A model generated the notes under the pieces. It was not told where the DNA came from. It saw nothing but the letters and a program-made list of their open reading frames with translations, and did not search any database. From Psychrobacter fozii (GTDB lineage Bacteria; Pseudomonadota; Gammaproteobacteria; Pseudomonadales; Moraxellaceae): a stretch of DNA of 64,000 nt. The position numbers were made by a program, and so were the translations under genes. This document shows positions 52,727 through 61,909 of the stretch, one piece after another. The stretch spans positions 62,001 through 126,000 of the forward strand of contig NZ_QJSU01000006.1 of the NCBI RefSeq assembly GCF_003217155.1, given 5' to 3'. Every line of letters starts with the position of its first letter. Position 1 is the stretch's first letter.

Positions 52727-55048
52727 ATGAATATCGAACAAGAAAAAGTAATTGCTAACCTGTTAAAGGAGATGGAGCAGGTTGCTACAAAAATACGTAT
52801 TTTAATAAATGGGATCCCACCAGAAGAACTGCTTGGGTACATTTATGGCCAACTTATGATGATGAGCAGTAATACCACTTCGCCAGAACTAAGCTCCAAT
52901 ACTCAAAATAAAGAAAAAAATGAAATTCAATTCTTATTAGAGTACGTGCATGCGGTTCTTGCTTCTGATGTAGCCCAAGAAGATGTGGTGTTTGATGAAA
53001 GAAAATGCGGTGAATTATTTGCACTTAGTCGAAATTTACGAGAAAAATCCATGTGTTTTGCGATGGTTTCCTCTATAAATACTCAGAATAAAGACTTCGG
53101 TTCTAATACAGCGGATATTGAATTTCATGCCAAATCATCTTGGCTTATGCTCAGAGGAAATCGCTATCAGGTGTTAGAAGGTGAGTTTTATCAATATGTT
53201 CTTGTACCACATGATGATGTTTTAAAAGATGTTTATGGTGTTGGAGCTATTGAAATTGCTGAGGGGTTTCAACAGTTAGCCAATGCAACGCGTGTAGGAC
53301 AAGCTAATGCTATTGAAGAAATGATGAAGCAGTTTCAAGCTGCTCAAGATTTCGCTGAAAAGCAGAATAAACCGCTCGAAGATGCTATGGAAGAATGGGT
53401 CGAAGCAAACGCTCAACAAACGAAAAGTGCGGGCTTAGCTGTGGATGATATGCTAAGAGGTGGTATATCCAATGTCAGTAGACATACAAAGCTACCTTCA
53501 GAACTTTTAGCAGATTTGGCGTACTCACGTGGTGAGGAGCTTGATTTCTTCAGTGAAGGTGATTTTTCCGGCACACCTTACAGGACATTACCTGCTCGTA
53601 AAAAACCTTTAATCAAACTTGGTGAAGACTATTATGCTGTAGATCCCTGTTTTATCCGGGACGCAGGGTACCGTTCGCTTCTTTTTAATTTGTTGCAAAA
53701 AAAGCCTGATTACAAAGAAGCTTTTAAAGAACGACAGAAAGTAATGAGTGAAGCTGCGTTCCCCGAAATACTTGCTGAACAACTGAGTGGAGCAGTAATC
53801 TATCAAGAAGTCTATTATAAAGACCCCAAAACTAAACAATGGGCTGAAAACGATACCCTAGTTTTAATTGATGATGTACTTTACCTCGTTGAAGCTAAAG
53901 CTGGCGCCGCTGCGAGCATAGCTTCACCTGAACTTGATTTTAAGCGCCATTCACAATCTATAAAAGATTTGATAATAAAGGCTTACAAGCAGTGTGCACG
54001 TTTTTTTGAATATTTAAAATCGGCTGACGAAGTCCCACTATTTAACCTAATAAATGGAAAATATGAAGAGGTAGGAAAACTCCGTCATTCAGACTATCGT
54101 GTAATGATACCTATTGGACTAACAGTTGAGTCATTCTCTCCATTTTCATCATTTTCTAAAAACTTACCCCAAGTTAAACCACTGCTTGGGCAATATAATT
54201 TTATATCGATTTCCATTGATGACCTTTTTGTTTTAAGACGTATGTTGCCTACTCCTGGAGTCTTTGCACATTATATGGAAGTGCGACAGGCAATTGCAGG
54301 CATTAAACAAGGACTTCTTTTCGATGAATTCGATCATCTAGGAGCTTACCTAACTAAAAATCGCTTTGATCAGGATATCATTGACCAGTCTAAGGACGAA
54401 AATGCTAGTTTAGTAATATATAATGGAATGAGTGACGTTGTAGACAGCGCTTTCGCAAGTGAACAATGGGAAACAAGCTCAAAACCTACTCAAGAATTTC
54501 CTGAAGTAGTTTTAAAGGTACTTTCAGCACTTGATATTTCTCGTGAACCAGGATGGCTCTCTGTCGATAGCCTAATTCGAGATTTTGGTGAGGAAGCACG
54601 TAATAACTTTGCAAAATACCTTACTGATCTAGACAAAACTATCGACCAGCATCCAGCTCGCTATTTCGCATTTGGTGGGGAAGCTAATCCAATTTTTGTC
54701 TGGATGCAAAACTCAAAATATGAAGTTGAATGGGAGAAGGTAAACCATAAAGCAAGTGCTGTTGCTATATCGATTAAAGCAGAAAACTTAATAGGGGTAC
54801 TACTTAAAGTTGGTAAACGAGGTGTTTATGAAGCAGCACAACCTCTAAAAATTAATGTTCCAGTGGAGCAGACTAAAGAAAATATGCTTATATTTGAAGA
54901 TGCGAAACGGATGAATCAGCAAATAAAATCTAGAGCCGATCGTGCCGTTGAGGGGAAGTTAGAGCCAAAGCAAAAACGAAAAGTCGGCCGTAATGCTTCA
55001 TGTCCTTGCGGAAGTGGAAAAAAGTATAAAAGATGTCATGGCCTTTAG
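52727..55048 (+). CDS. Large protein with predicted PD-(D/E)XK nuclease core and C-terminal SEC-C motif
   Basis: This is a 773-residue soluble protein with no signal or TM. A frame opening exists at TTG 52718, but AAAGGA at 52712-52717 abuts it and is correctly spaced for ATG 52727. The first 200 residues are helical and unrecognised. Near 376-391 the run END-TLVLIDDVLYL-VEAKAG has the order D...(hydrophobic strand) E-x-K, typical of PD-(D/E)XK nucleases. The C-terminus (about 753-773) is a SEC-C zinc motif (CPCGSGKKYKRCH). It is stand-alone, AT-rich and flanked by its own terminator. Defence, DNA repair or RNA roles are possible. I do not recognise a named family. Confidence 0.65.
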   Translation: MNIEQEKVIANLLKEMEQVATKIRILINGIPPEELLGYIYGQLMMMSSNTTSPELSSNTQNKEKNEIQFLLEYVHAVLASDVAQEDVVFDERKCGELFALSRNLREKSMCFAMVSSINTQNKDFGSNTADIEFHAKSSWLMLRGNRYQVLEGEFYQYVLVPHDDVLKDVYGVGAIEIAEGFQQLANATRVGQANAIEEMMKQFQAAQDFAEKQNKPLEDAMEEWVEANAQQTKSAGLAVDDMLRGGISNVSRHTKLPSELLADLAYSRGEELDFFSEGDFSGTPYRTLPARKKPLIKLGEDYYAVDPCFIRDAGYRSLLFNLLQKKPDYKEAFKERQKVMSEAAFPEILAEQLSGAVIYQEVYYKDPKTKQWAENDTLVLIDDVLYLVEAKAGAAASIASPELDFKRHSQSIKDLIIKAYKQCARFFEYLKSADEVPLFNLINGKYEEVGKLRHSDYRVMIPIGLTVESFSPFSSFSKNLPQVKPLLGQYNFISISIDDLFVLRRMLPTPGVFAHYMEVRQAIAGIKQGLLFDEFDHLGAYLTKNRFDQDIIDQSKDENASLVIYNGMSDVVDSAFASEQWETSSKPTQEFPEVVLKVLSALDISREPGWLSVDSLIRDFGEEARNNFAKYLTDLDKTIDQHPARYFAFGGEANPIFVWMQNSKYEVEWEKVNHKASAVAISIKAENLIGVLLKVGKRGVYEAAQPLKINVPVEQTKENMLIFEDAKRMNQQIKSRADRAVEGKLEPKQKRKVGRNASCPCGSGKKYKRCHGL

Positions 55049-55176
55049 GTATTAGCAATTTTCTGATTAGAAATTTACGCTAAAAAAAATTTCATAATAG
55101 AAACTTAAAGAAGAATTATTACAATGAATAAATATTATTCGACTCTAAAATAAACGTTGCTATAGCAATCAAGCAC

Positions 55177-55210
55177 AAAAAAGCAGACATCCTAGAATAT
55201 CTGCTTTTTT
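55177..55210. terminator. Bidirectional intrinsic terminator
   Basis: GCAGA and TCTGC pair, flanked by A6 and T7. It lies between the convergent SEC-C and MDR dehydrogenase genes. Confidence 0.85.
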
Positions 55211-55238
55211 TATTTCTATATTATGCTTCAAACAATTA

Positions 55239-56366
55239 TTAAGCTTGAGGTGTGATTAAGTATTTCTCACCTGTTGCTTGTTTGCCGTAAGCAGCGATTG
55301 ACTGTAAATGTAATACCTCAGCCAATGACACTTCATGTGTATAGCTACTTGCAAAAGTGGTGGTGATTTCTTCAGCCACACGTTGGCGCATTTTTACGAC
55401 GGTTTTAGTGCCTAGTTTGCCTAGCGCATTGAACAGTAGGAAACCATTTACGCCCCAAGAAAAACCAAAGTTACGGTTTAGCGTGATAGGGCCACGGTTT
55501 AGTGCGCCATAGATGTAGGCTTGTTTGAACGTATTAGAGCCATAAACGCTGTATTCTTCTACATCAACATTGATAGCCGCTTCCATGCAGTTAAGGATAT
55601 CGCTGCTCAATTGACCGCCGCCGATTGGATCAAACGAAATCGTGGCACCTGTTTCAGTAATGGCCGCTGTTAAATCAGCAATAAACGTATCGCTGCTTGA
55701 GTTGACCACATATTTTGCGCCCATATCACGCAATAGCTTTTCTTGCGAGTCTTTACGGACGATATTCACTAAGTCAACACCGTCTGCCATACAGATACGG
55801 TTTAGCATTTGACCAAGGCTAGAAGCGGCCGCCGCATGAACGATGGCTTTGTGGCCTTCAGCGCGCATGGTTTCGACCATGGCTAGAGCAGTAAGGGGAT
55901 TCACGAAAGAAGACGCGCCTTCTTTAGCTGTGGTGCCTTCTTTTAGTTCTAAGCAGCTCTGTACGTTGGCACGAAGATACTGACGGTACGTGCCGCCACC
56001 GATCACAGCAACGGTTTTACCCATCAATGCTTGTGCGGCATCTGATGAGCCTGCGGCAACTACGGTACCTGCGCCTTCATTACCGACTGGCGTGTTTTTA
56101 CCCACACGAGTTTTGACAGATGGCATGAACTTAGCTGGCACGTCAGCCGTAATGACTGGGTTTTCGTCTGTGCCTGATTGCGCGGCAGTCGACATGTCAG
56201 CGACGCTAAATAGAACGGCTAAATCAGATGGGTTCAACGGTGCGGCTTCAATACGAACGACAACTTCGTCGGCACCCGGTTGTGGCATATCAATTTCTTG
56301 CAAAGCCAAGGTTAGTTTATTGTCTTCGCTAATGGTTGAGGTCAGTTGGATATTTTTATCGGTCAT
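55239..56366 (-). CDS. MDR-superfamily zinc-binding dehydrogenase / quinone oxidoreductase-like protein
   Basis: This is a 375-residue medium-chain dehydrogenase/reductase. The N-terminal GroES-like domain (about 20-160) has APLNPSDLAVL and NEGAGTVVAAG, and the Rossmann domain (about 160-310) has AAASSLGQMLNRI in place of the usual GxGxxG. The Cys/His ligands of catalytic zinc enzymes are not evident, so a zinc-independent enoyl or quinone reductase type is more likely. The closest style is plant-type or crotonyl-CoA-like MDR proteins. AGGAG precedes the ATG. It is on the same strand as the GST gene upstream. Confidence 0.8.
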   Translation of the reverse strand: MTDKNIQLTSTISEDNKLTLALQEIDMPQPGADEVVVRIEAAPLNPSDLAVLFSVADMSTAAQSGTDENPVITADVPAKFMPSVKTRVGKNTPVGNEGAGTVVAAGSSDAAQALMGKTVAVIGGGTYRQYLRANVQSCLELKEGTTAKEGASSFVNPLTALAMVETMRAEGHKAIVHAAAASSLGQMLNRICMADGVDLVNIVRKDSQEKLLRDMGAKYVVNSSSDTFIADLTAAITETGATISFDPIGGGQLSSDILNCMEAAINVDVEEYSVYGSNTFKQAYIYGALNRGPITLNRNFGFSWGVNGFLLFNALGKLGTKTVVKMRQRVAEEITTTFASSYTHEVSLAEVLHLQSIAAYGKQATGEKYLITPQA

Positions 56367-56493
56367 AAGATTTGCTCCTGCAAATAGTTATTTTTTTGGC
56401 CAATCACTTGATGGCATTGGCCCTATTTTTTGGTCGTTTAGTTGTGAGTAAGAATTTCAATAGCGATTGTTTTATCGTTGAATGCTTTTTAGC

Positions 56494-56523
56494 ATTGAAC
56501 TAGCCAGCATCGAACTAGCCAGC
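56494..56523 (-). repeat. 15-base tandem duplication at the end of the GST gene
   Basis: ATTGAACTAGCCAGC and ATCGAACTAGCCAGC are adjacent copies with one difference. The second copy contains the GST stop codon, so the duplication does not change the protein. A small hairpin, AATGCT-AAAA-AGCATT on the minus strand, follows. Confidence 0.75.
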
Positions 56524-57192
56524 GTTTGCGGCTTTAATTTGGGCAGCCACATGCTGCATGAACTCAGGCATATTCGCTTGGCTATCTGCCTGAACGCTTT
56601 GTGCAATGTCGGTTTTACTCATGGCCTTGTTCCATTCTTTCATGCCTTCCACTTCTGCCAGTACATCCCACTCCAGCTGAGTAGATCCAAAAGCGCTGAC
56701 AATGGTATTGACGTGATGAACATAAATATCAGCCATTGTGAATTGCTCACCTGCAATCCAAGGAGAAAATTTACATAGGCGATTCATGGCAATAATACCG
56801 CGGCTCAATACCTGACGTACTTCCTCTTTGATTGCATTAGGTGCTTGAGTACCAGAAAACACATAAGGAATCAGTCGGCGGCATAGTAGCTCAAAGTAAA
56901 GCTCTGCTATTTTCATAATCTGACGTACAGCCGCGCGTTCTGCTGCATTGGTAGGGTATAGCGGTTTTTCAGGATAGGTTTCTTCAAGGAAGTCACAAAT
57001 CACGCTAGATTCCGACAGATTAAAACCGTCAGGCATGGTGATTGCAGGTACTTTTCCCACTGGACTGACGGTTAGTAGATCATCACTACCAGCGTACAAA
57101 AGGTCCTCTTGGAACGGAATGCCCTTATATAAAAGAGCGTGTTTTACGATGTTGTAATAGTTGCTTGCAGCAAAGCCGTGCAAAGTAATCAT
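56515..57192 (-). CDS. Glutathione S-transferase family protein
   Basis: This is a 225-residue protein with an N-terminal thioredoxin-like domain (about 1-78). The glutathione-contacting VPAITMPDGFNLSESSVICDFLEETYP is near 48-74. An all-helical C-terminal domain (about 85-215) contains the AGEQFTMADIYV helix (N-capping/hydrophobic staple). The catalytic residue is probably Ser or Asn at ASNYYN near 9-14. It diverges from a LysR gene across an interval filled by a MITE. It could take part in detoxification together with the MDR dehydrogenase. Confidence 0.88.
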   Translation of the reverse strand: MITLHGFAASNYYNIVKHALLYKGIPFQEDLLYAGSDDLLTVSPVGKVPAITMPDGFNLSESSVICDFLEETYPEKPLYPTNAAERAAVRQIMKIAELYFELLCRRLIPYVFSGTQAPNAIKEEVRQVLSRGIIAMNRLCKFSPWIAGEQFTMADIYVHHVNTIVSAFGSTQLEWDVLAEVEGMKEWNKAMSKTDIAQSVQADSQANMPEFMQHVAAQIKAANAG

Positions 57193-57254
57193 AAGTCATT
57201 CTTCCATTGTTGACGTAAAGGTTATTTTTAATCGTGTTTTCATTGCGACGTTTA
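57193..57254. other. GST-proximal part of the divergent intergenic region
   Basis: The original GST/LysR intergenic DNA is now about 62 bases on this side and about 124 bases on the LysR side of the MITE. GGAAG on the minus strand is the GST SD. Confidence 0.4.
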
Positions 57255-57532
57255 GGGCGTGTTTGATATTTACAAATAGGCATTGCTGATTTCTAAAACG
57301 GTTCCAGACAAGGCGTAAAACGACGGTAATGCTCGTGCCTTAACTAGATTTACAACACAGTATGGGGCAGTTTTAGCATCAGCTCCAATATAAACAGAAG
57401 GAGACAGGACTATTTTTTGCCACTTCATTGTTAAAACATAGACGCTTAGAATGACTAAACTTACTATTTTTAACGTCGAACTGTCTAAAAAATAGTCTCT
57501 GTCAGTGCCATGGTCGAATATCAAGCACGCCA
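57255..57532. mobile_element. MITE-like element, 278 bases, with 16-base imperfect terminal repeats and TA target
   Basis: The left end GGGCGTGTTTGATATT (57255-57270) and the inverse of the right end (TGGCGTGCTTGATATT, 57517-57532) differ at two positions. TA flanks both ends (57253-57254 and 57533-57534). It aligns along its length to the element at 34076-34340. It has no transposase; an 87-codon minus-strand open frame inside is not considered a gene. Confidence 0.8.
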
Positions 57533-57656
57533 TAAGTTAACCACATTATTACTGGTTTTAATGTGGTTATATATAAGGAATAACGTGAATCACTATTGCT
57601 ATTAAGACAATAATAAGGCGAGAATACTCAAATATTCATTTAAATGGAGAGGTCAG

Positions 57657-58568
57657 TTGGATCAATTACGTGCGATACGGTATTTCAGCAAAGTCGTAGA
57701 AACAGGCAGTTTCACTAAGGCGGCAAGTTCCTTTAATGTGCCACCATCCTCACTATCTAGACGGGTGTCTGATTTGGAGAAAAGTCTAGGCGCGACATTA
57801 TTAAAGCGCTCGACCCGAATTGTTAAACTGACCGAAGTAGGGCAGGTTTATTACAATGATATGCAGCACATACTGAACCAACTAGAACAAAGTAAAGAAA
57901 CGGTGCGCAGTTATCAAACCACGCCAATGGGGCGCTTACGAATCAGTTCGATGGTGGGTTTTGGTGAAAGGATACTACTGCCGTTGTTAGACGAGCTTGG
58001 AAATCTGTACCCAGAGATTGTATTGGATGTCAGTCTCAGCGATGAGCTATCAGCACTAGGACGTGACGATGTAGACATTGCGATTCGCGGTGGTTATGCA
58101 CCCAATGAGCGCGTGATTGCTATTAGGCTAATGGACAATGGGTTTATTCCAGTTGCGTCTCCCAGTTATTTAGAAAAACATGGTACACCTAACCATGTAA
58201 TGGCGTTAAAAGAACATAAAGGCCTGTATTTCAAAGCGCCAAATGGGCCAACGCCTTGGTTATGCCATGTAGATGATCAGTGGCATGATGTCTCGGGGCC
58301 AGCAGTTGCGATCTCAAACAATGGACCATGGCTCGCCAAAAAGGCTTGTAATGGTGAAGGTATTTTAATGTCAACGCACTGGGCGTTGTCGTCATACCTT
58401 GAGTCAGGCGCGTTACAAGAGATTAAATTTGAGCATCCGTTAGCGATTACGCAACATGCGGATATGGCTGTGTATTTGCTGTATCAAAAGCAGCGCTATC
58501 TCGTACCAAAAGTGAAAGCCGCCGTAGACTTTTTGGTTGAGAAAATAAAAGTGAAAAATGCGCAGTAA
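57657..58568 (+). CDS. LysR family transcriptional regulator
   Basis: This is a 303-residue regulator with the typical HTH at 1-60 (MDQLRAIRYFSKVVETGSFT, SFNVPPSSLSRRVSDLEKSLG) and an effector-binding domain at about 90-295. It belongs to the CrgA/DmlR-like group by its start. The start is TTG 57657, with GGAGAGG ending 5 bases before it. No in-frame ATG fits better. It diverges from the GST gene, which it may regulate. Confidence 0.9.
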   Translation: MDQLRAIRYFSKVVETGSFTKAASSFNVPPSSLSRRVSDLEKSLGATLLKRSTRIVKLTEVGQVYYNDMQHILNQLEQSKETVRSYQTTPMGRLRISSMVGFGERILLPLLDELGNLYPEIVLDVSLSDELSALGRDDVDIAIRGGYAPNERVIAIRLMDNGFIPVASPSYLEKHGTPNHVMALKEHKGLYFKAPNGPTPWLCHVDDQWHDVSGPAVAISNNGPWLAKKACNGEGILMSTHWALSSYLESGALQEIKFEHPLAITQHADMAVYLLYQKQRYLVPKVKAAVDFLVEKIKVKNAQ

Positions 58569-58581
58569 GATTTCATCGATT

Positions 58582-58611
58582 AAAAATCACATCAACTCGA
58601 TGTGATTTTTT
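58582..58611. terminator. Bidirectional intrinsic terminator
   Basis: ATCACATC pairs with GATGTGAT around AACTC, flanked by A5 and T6. It lies between the convergent LysR and DMT transporter genes. Confidence 0.9.
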
Positions 58612-58669
58612 GACGTGATGCCTGATTTTCAATAGAGGTTAAGGATAGATAGATTGCCAAGATTAAGAT

Positions 58670-59539
58670 TTACTCTATCGGAACCGATCTCTTATATTTA
58701 ACAGACTCTCGTGTGGCTAGCCAGATGAGAGGGATGATAATCAATGCTGAACCTATCAATAAGCTGATATCTGGTATCTCATGGAACCACACGATGCCGA
58801 TGAATACTGCACCTAACAGCCCCGTATATTCTGCACTAGAGATTTTATGGGCTTCCACCGCTCGGTAGACCAGTACGCAGATACCCGCATAAATCAAAAT
58901 AAACAGATTTGAGCCGGCTGCTATCCATAGCGCGTACCAACTCAAAGGGGCATTTTCCCAAATGGCCAAACTAAGCCCAAATGGTATGCCGACTAAATTG
59001 GTCAAAAACAGTGTTTGTGCAACGGTATGATTCGAAGGTAATTTTCGCACTAGTAGATTGTTCGTCGCCATGGTTAAGGCCACTATCAGTGCAAATATAG
59101 CGCCCATATTAATTTGCGTTGGCTTTACAATGATAAGAATACCGACAAAACCCAATATTGCCACAATGATGCTTGGCGCGGTGAGTCTGTCTTTATAAAA
59201 CAAAAACCCTAACGGCAACATCATTAAAGGAGCGGTATAAAAAATAGCATTCACCGTTGCCAGCGGCAGCGCTTGAATAGACAACACCATAAATACCGCA
59301 CCAAATAACCAAATATGGCCCCGTACAAAATGCCATTTTATATTACTAATCAACTTGGTTTTTTTATTCAAAAAGCAAAAGGGCAGTAGCATTAAAACAG
59401 CTGTCAGCTGACGTAGTAGGACAAATTGATAGACCGCTGCGCCATCTGGCAATTCTTTGATCAACGCATCTGATAGGACGGCAATCATATTCCCCACAAC
59501 CAATAGAATCATGGCAAACCCAACACTCATCTTTGGCAT
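58670..59539 (-). CDS. DMT superfamily (EamA) exporter
   Basis: This is a 289-residue inner-membrane protein of two EamA repeats and about ten TMs. The C-terminal tail is positively charged. It is of the RhaT/YdcZ-like drug/metabolite transporter group, and the substrate is unknown. It diverges from a LysR gene (59679), the usual arrangement for an inducible exporter. Confidence 0.88.
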   Translation of the reverse strand: MPKMSVGFAMILLVVGNMIAVLSDALIKELPDGAAVYQFVLLRQLTAVLMLLPFCFLNKKTKLISNIKWHFVRGHIWLFGAVFMVLSIQALPLATVNAIFYTAPLMMLPLGFLFYKDRLTAPSIIVAILGFVGILIIVKPTQINMGAIFALIVALTMATNNLLVRKLPSNHTVAQTLFLTNLVGIPFGLSLAIWENAPLSWYALWIAAGSNLFILIYAGICVLVYRAVEAHKISSAEYTGLLGAVFIGIVWFHEIPDISLLIGSALIIIPLIWLATRESVKYKRSVPIE

Positions 59540-59678
59540 AATAACCCTCAGCGTTACTCTAAAAATAAATAGAAATTGACATCAAATGACGTTCATTTAA
59601 TATTTGAGTAAGCAGTATATTCATATATTTACATGACGTATAATGATATAAAGCCCTTTAGTATTAGCTGAGATAATA

Positions 59679-60569
59679 ATGAAACTACCGCCATTGCGCG
59701 CGATACAATGCTTTGAATCCGTTGCAAGACTGAATAGCTTTTCAAAGGCAGCAGAAAGCCTCAACGTGACGCAAAGCGCCGTGAGTCATCAGGTTCGAAC
59801 GCTTGAAGAGTACCTTGGAGAAGCGTTGTTTTATAGGCAGGGTCGGACACTTTCATTGACGGAGATAGGCGGGCGTTATTTCACAGAAGTAAATCAATCG
59901 CTGACGGCTCTGTCCAATACCAGTCAGGCCATTCGAAATGACCAGCCTGGGCATATTCGCCTAGCACTGTATAGCTCGGTGGCTGTTAATTGGCTGATTC
60001 CTCGATTAGAAGACTTCCATACACAACACCCAGAAATTGAGCTCACCTTAAACATGGTGACAGACCAAGACGATTATAATGAGCAATGTTCTGACTGTTT
60101 TATTACCGTCCATCCGCCAAAGCGTAACGTGGTCAGTACGTTTTTATTCGCTGAAAAACTATTCCCTGTCTGTGGTCAAAGGCTGTGGGAAGAAATAAAA
60201 GACCAACCGTTGCCTGAAGCATTATGGCAACATCCCATACTGTCCGTAAAATACGCTGGCAAAAGCGAAAATGCGGCCAATGATTGGCTAAAGTGGTGCA
60301 AAGCAGGTGGGTTCGAGTTACCAAGCAATGTAAAAATCAATCAGTTTAGCCACGTACTTCTTGCAGCACAGGCCGCGCGTTATAACTTAGGTATTACGCT
60401 TATCGACAACTATATGATGCTAGAACAAACCCATCAGCAAAATCTCGTTAAAATCCCAATGCATGAATTACTCACTGGCGACAGTTTCTATTTCTTTTAT
60501 AATGATTTAAAGTCAAATCAAGCTGACATTATTAAATTGAGCCGTTGGTTGGAATCCCAGTGCTATTAA
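59679..60569 (+). CDS. LysR family regulator (GcvA-like)
   Basis: This is a 296-residue regulator. MKLPPLRAIQCFESVARLNS with SLNVTQSAVSHQVRTLEEYLG is the GcvA/TrpI-type N-terminus. The effector domain at about 90-290 includes a variable C-terminal half. It is divergent from the DMT exporter and 48 bases upstream of a nitrilase-family gene, so it could control both. Confidence 0.9.
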   Translation: MKLPPLRAIQCFESVARLNSFSKAAESLNVTQSAVSHQVRTLEEYLGEALFYRQGRTLSLTEIGGRYFTEVNQSLTALSNTSQAIRNDQPGHIRLALYSSVAVNWLIPRLEDFHTQHPEIELTLNMVTDQDDYNEQCSDCFITVHPPKRNVVSTFLFAEKLFPVCGQRLWEEIKDQPLPEALWQHPILSVKYAGKSENAANDWLKWCKAGGFELPSNVKINQFSHVLLAAQAARYNLGITLIDNYMMLEQTHQQNLVKIPMHELLTGDSFYFFYNDLKSNQADIIKLSRWLESQCY

Positions 60570-60617
60570 AGAATAATATTCATTATAACCACCTCTCACG
60601 AATGAGAATAAAATTCT

Positions 60618-61364
60618 ATGAAAATCGTCATCAATCAGATTGATATCACCGATTATCAAGTGTCGGTAAATGCCGCCTTGATATTGAAATCCATCAATGA
60701 GCACAAAAACTGTCAAGGTTTTATTATTTTTCCAGAGCTCGCTTTTACAGGATTTCCGACAGCAGATAATATTGACTCTTTATGCAGCCAATCACAATCG
60801 CATTTTGAAGACTTGCTAATAGCCAACAAACATACGGATTCAACCATCATTGTTGGGCATATTGAAAAACACGATCAACGGTTCTACAACGCATGCTTTT
60901 TTATAAAAAACGGCGAAATCATTCATAAGCACCGAAAATCAAAACTTTGGCTTGATGATGTTGGCGTATTTACCAGCGGAGATGAGTTTTCCGTCGTTGA
61001 AATTGATAATGTGGTTTGCGGTGCTCAGATTTGTTTTGAGCTAGAGTTTTCAGAAGGTTCAAGGGCACTGGCAAAGAAAGGCGCAAAAATCATTTTTATG
61101 CCAAACGGCAACATGTCTCCCTATGCGAATGTCCATTATGTACTGACTCAAGCGCGTGCCATTGAAAATCAATGTTTTGTGATTACCTGCAACGGTGTGG
61201 GCGCCGGTCATGGCGGTGAGTTTGTAGGAGAGAGTCTAGTCGTCTCTCCTACAGGAAGCATTATAAAAAAACTTGGTTCGACGCAAGAAATAGCAGTGGT
61301 AGATATCGACTTAACAGATATAGAACACTCTAAGAAAAACTACCGTTATATAGACTTAGCTTGA
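60618..61364 (+). CDS. Carbon-nitrogen hydrolase (nitrilase superfamily)
   Basis: This is a 248-residue amidase-type enzyme. The Glu-Lys-Cys triad is visible: E in FPELAFTGF (about 40), K in HRKSKLW (about 113) and C in CGAQICFELEF (about 141). GGEFVGESLVVSPTG near 201-215 is the usual later motif. It likely hydrolyses an amide, such as omega-amidase or N-carbamoyl substrates. It is probably in an operon with the LysR gene upstream. Its convergent neighbour ends 14 bases away. Confidence 0.88.
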   Translation: MKIVINQIDITDYQVSVNAALILKSINEHKNCQGFIIFPELAFTGFPTADNIDSLCSQSQSHFEDLLIANKHTDSTIIVGHIEKHDQRFYNACFFIKNGEIIHKHRKSKLWLDDVGVFTSGDEFSVVEIDNVVCGAQICFELEFSEGSRALAKKGAKIIFMPNGNMSPYANVHYVLTQARAIENQCFVITCNGVGAGHGGEFVGESLVVSPTGSIIKKLGSTQEIAVVDIDLTDIEHSKKNYRYIDLA

Positions 61365-61378
61365 TTCAACCATAGAAT

Positions 61379-61831
61379 CTAATGATTGAATTGAGTGGCA
61401 AGGTGGTTTTCTGGAATAGGGAATACCTTGTCGTAACTTAAGTTATAGAAGAAGGCATAGACCACATAGAAAGTAGCCATCGTAATATCCATCATAAAGG
61501 CCTGCCATAGGCTGATACCCAAATACCATGCAATCATCGGTAAGAATAATAACAGTAGGCCCCCTTCAAATAAAAAGGCGTGTAGCAATCGTATTGGCAC
61601 CGTCTTATGCACATTCCCACGCAGCTTCACCATAGAGTGATCAAACAGTAGGTTATAAAAATAGTTCCAACCGGTTGCAATGATGGATCCAGCCACCGCA
61701 ATCAGACCTATTGCATGAATATCAAAGCCAAATAACCAGCTTGCCAGCGGTACAAATATGATTAAGCCAACTATCTCAAAACCTAGCGTATGGCGAATAC
61801 GGTCTTTAGTAGTACGCATCGAACTTCCCAA
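61379..61831 (-). CDS. PACE family efflux transporter (AceI-like)
   Basis: This is a 150-residue inner-membrane protein with four TMs in two BTP (bacterial transmembrane pair) repeats (about 14-68 and 80-140). The first repeat carries RIRHTLGFEIVGLIIFVPLASWL and WNYFYNLLFDH, and the second LLHAFLFEGGLLLLFLPMIAW and YAFFYNLSYDKVFP. The Glu in the first TM (E of FEIVGL) is the proton-coupling residue in AceI. The family exports chlorhexidine and short-chain diamines. It diverges from a LysR gene. Confidence 0.93.
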   Translation of the reverse strand: MGSSMRTTKDRIRHTLGFEIVGLIIFVPLASWLFGFDIHAIGLIAVAGSIIATGWNYFYNLLFDHSMVKLRGNVHKTVPIRLLHAFLFEGGLLLLFLPMIAWYLGISLWQAFMMDITMATFYVVYAFFYNLSYDKVFPIPENHLATQFNH

Positions 61832-61909
61832 TTGAATTAGTGATTTATCGGGCTATTGTATCTGTTAAAATCGGATAACCAAGTTAGGACCTATAGGATA
61901 TACAGATAG

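Noticed and set aside
57270..57533. An 87-codon minus-strand open frame covering the second MITE
   Set aside because: It coincides with the non-coding mobile element, lacks an SD and matches no known protein; the homologous element at 34076-34340 has no equivalent frame.
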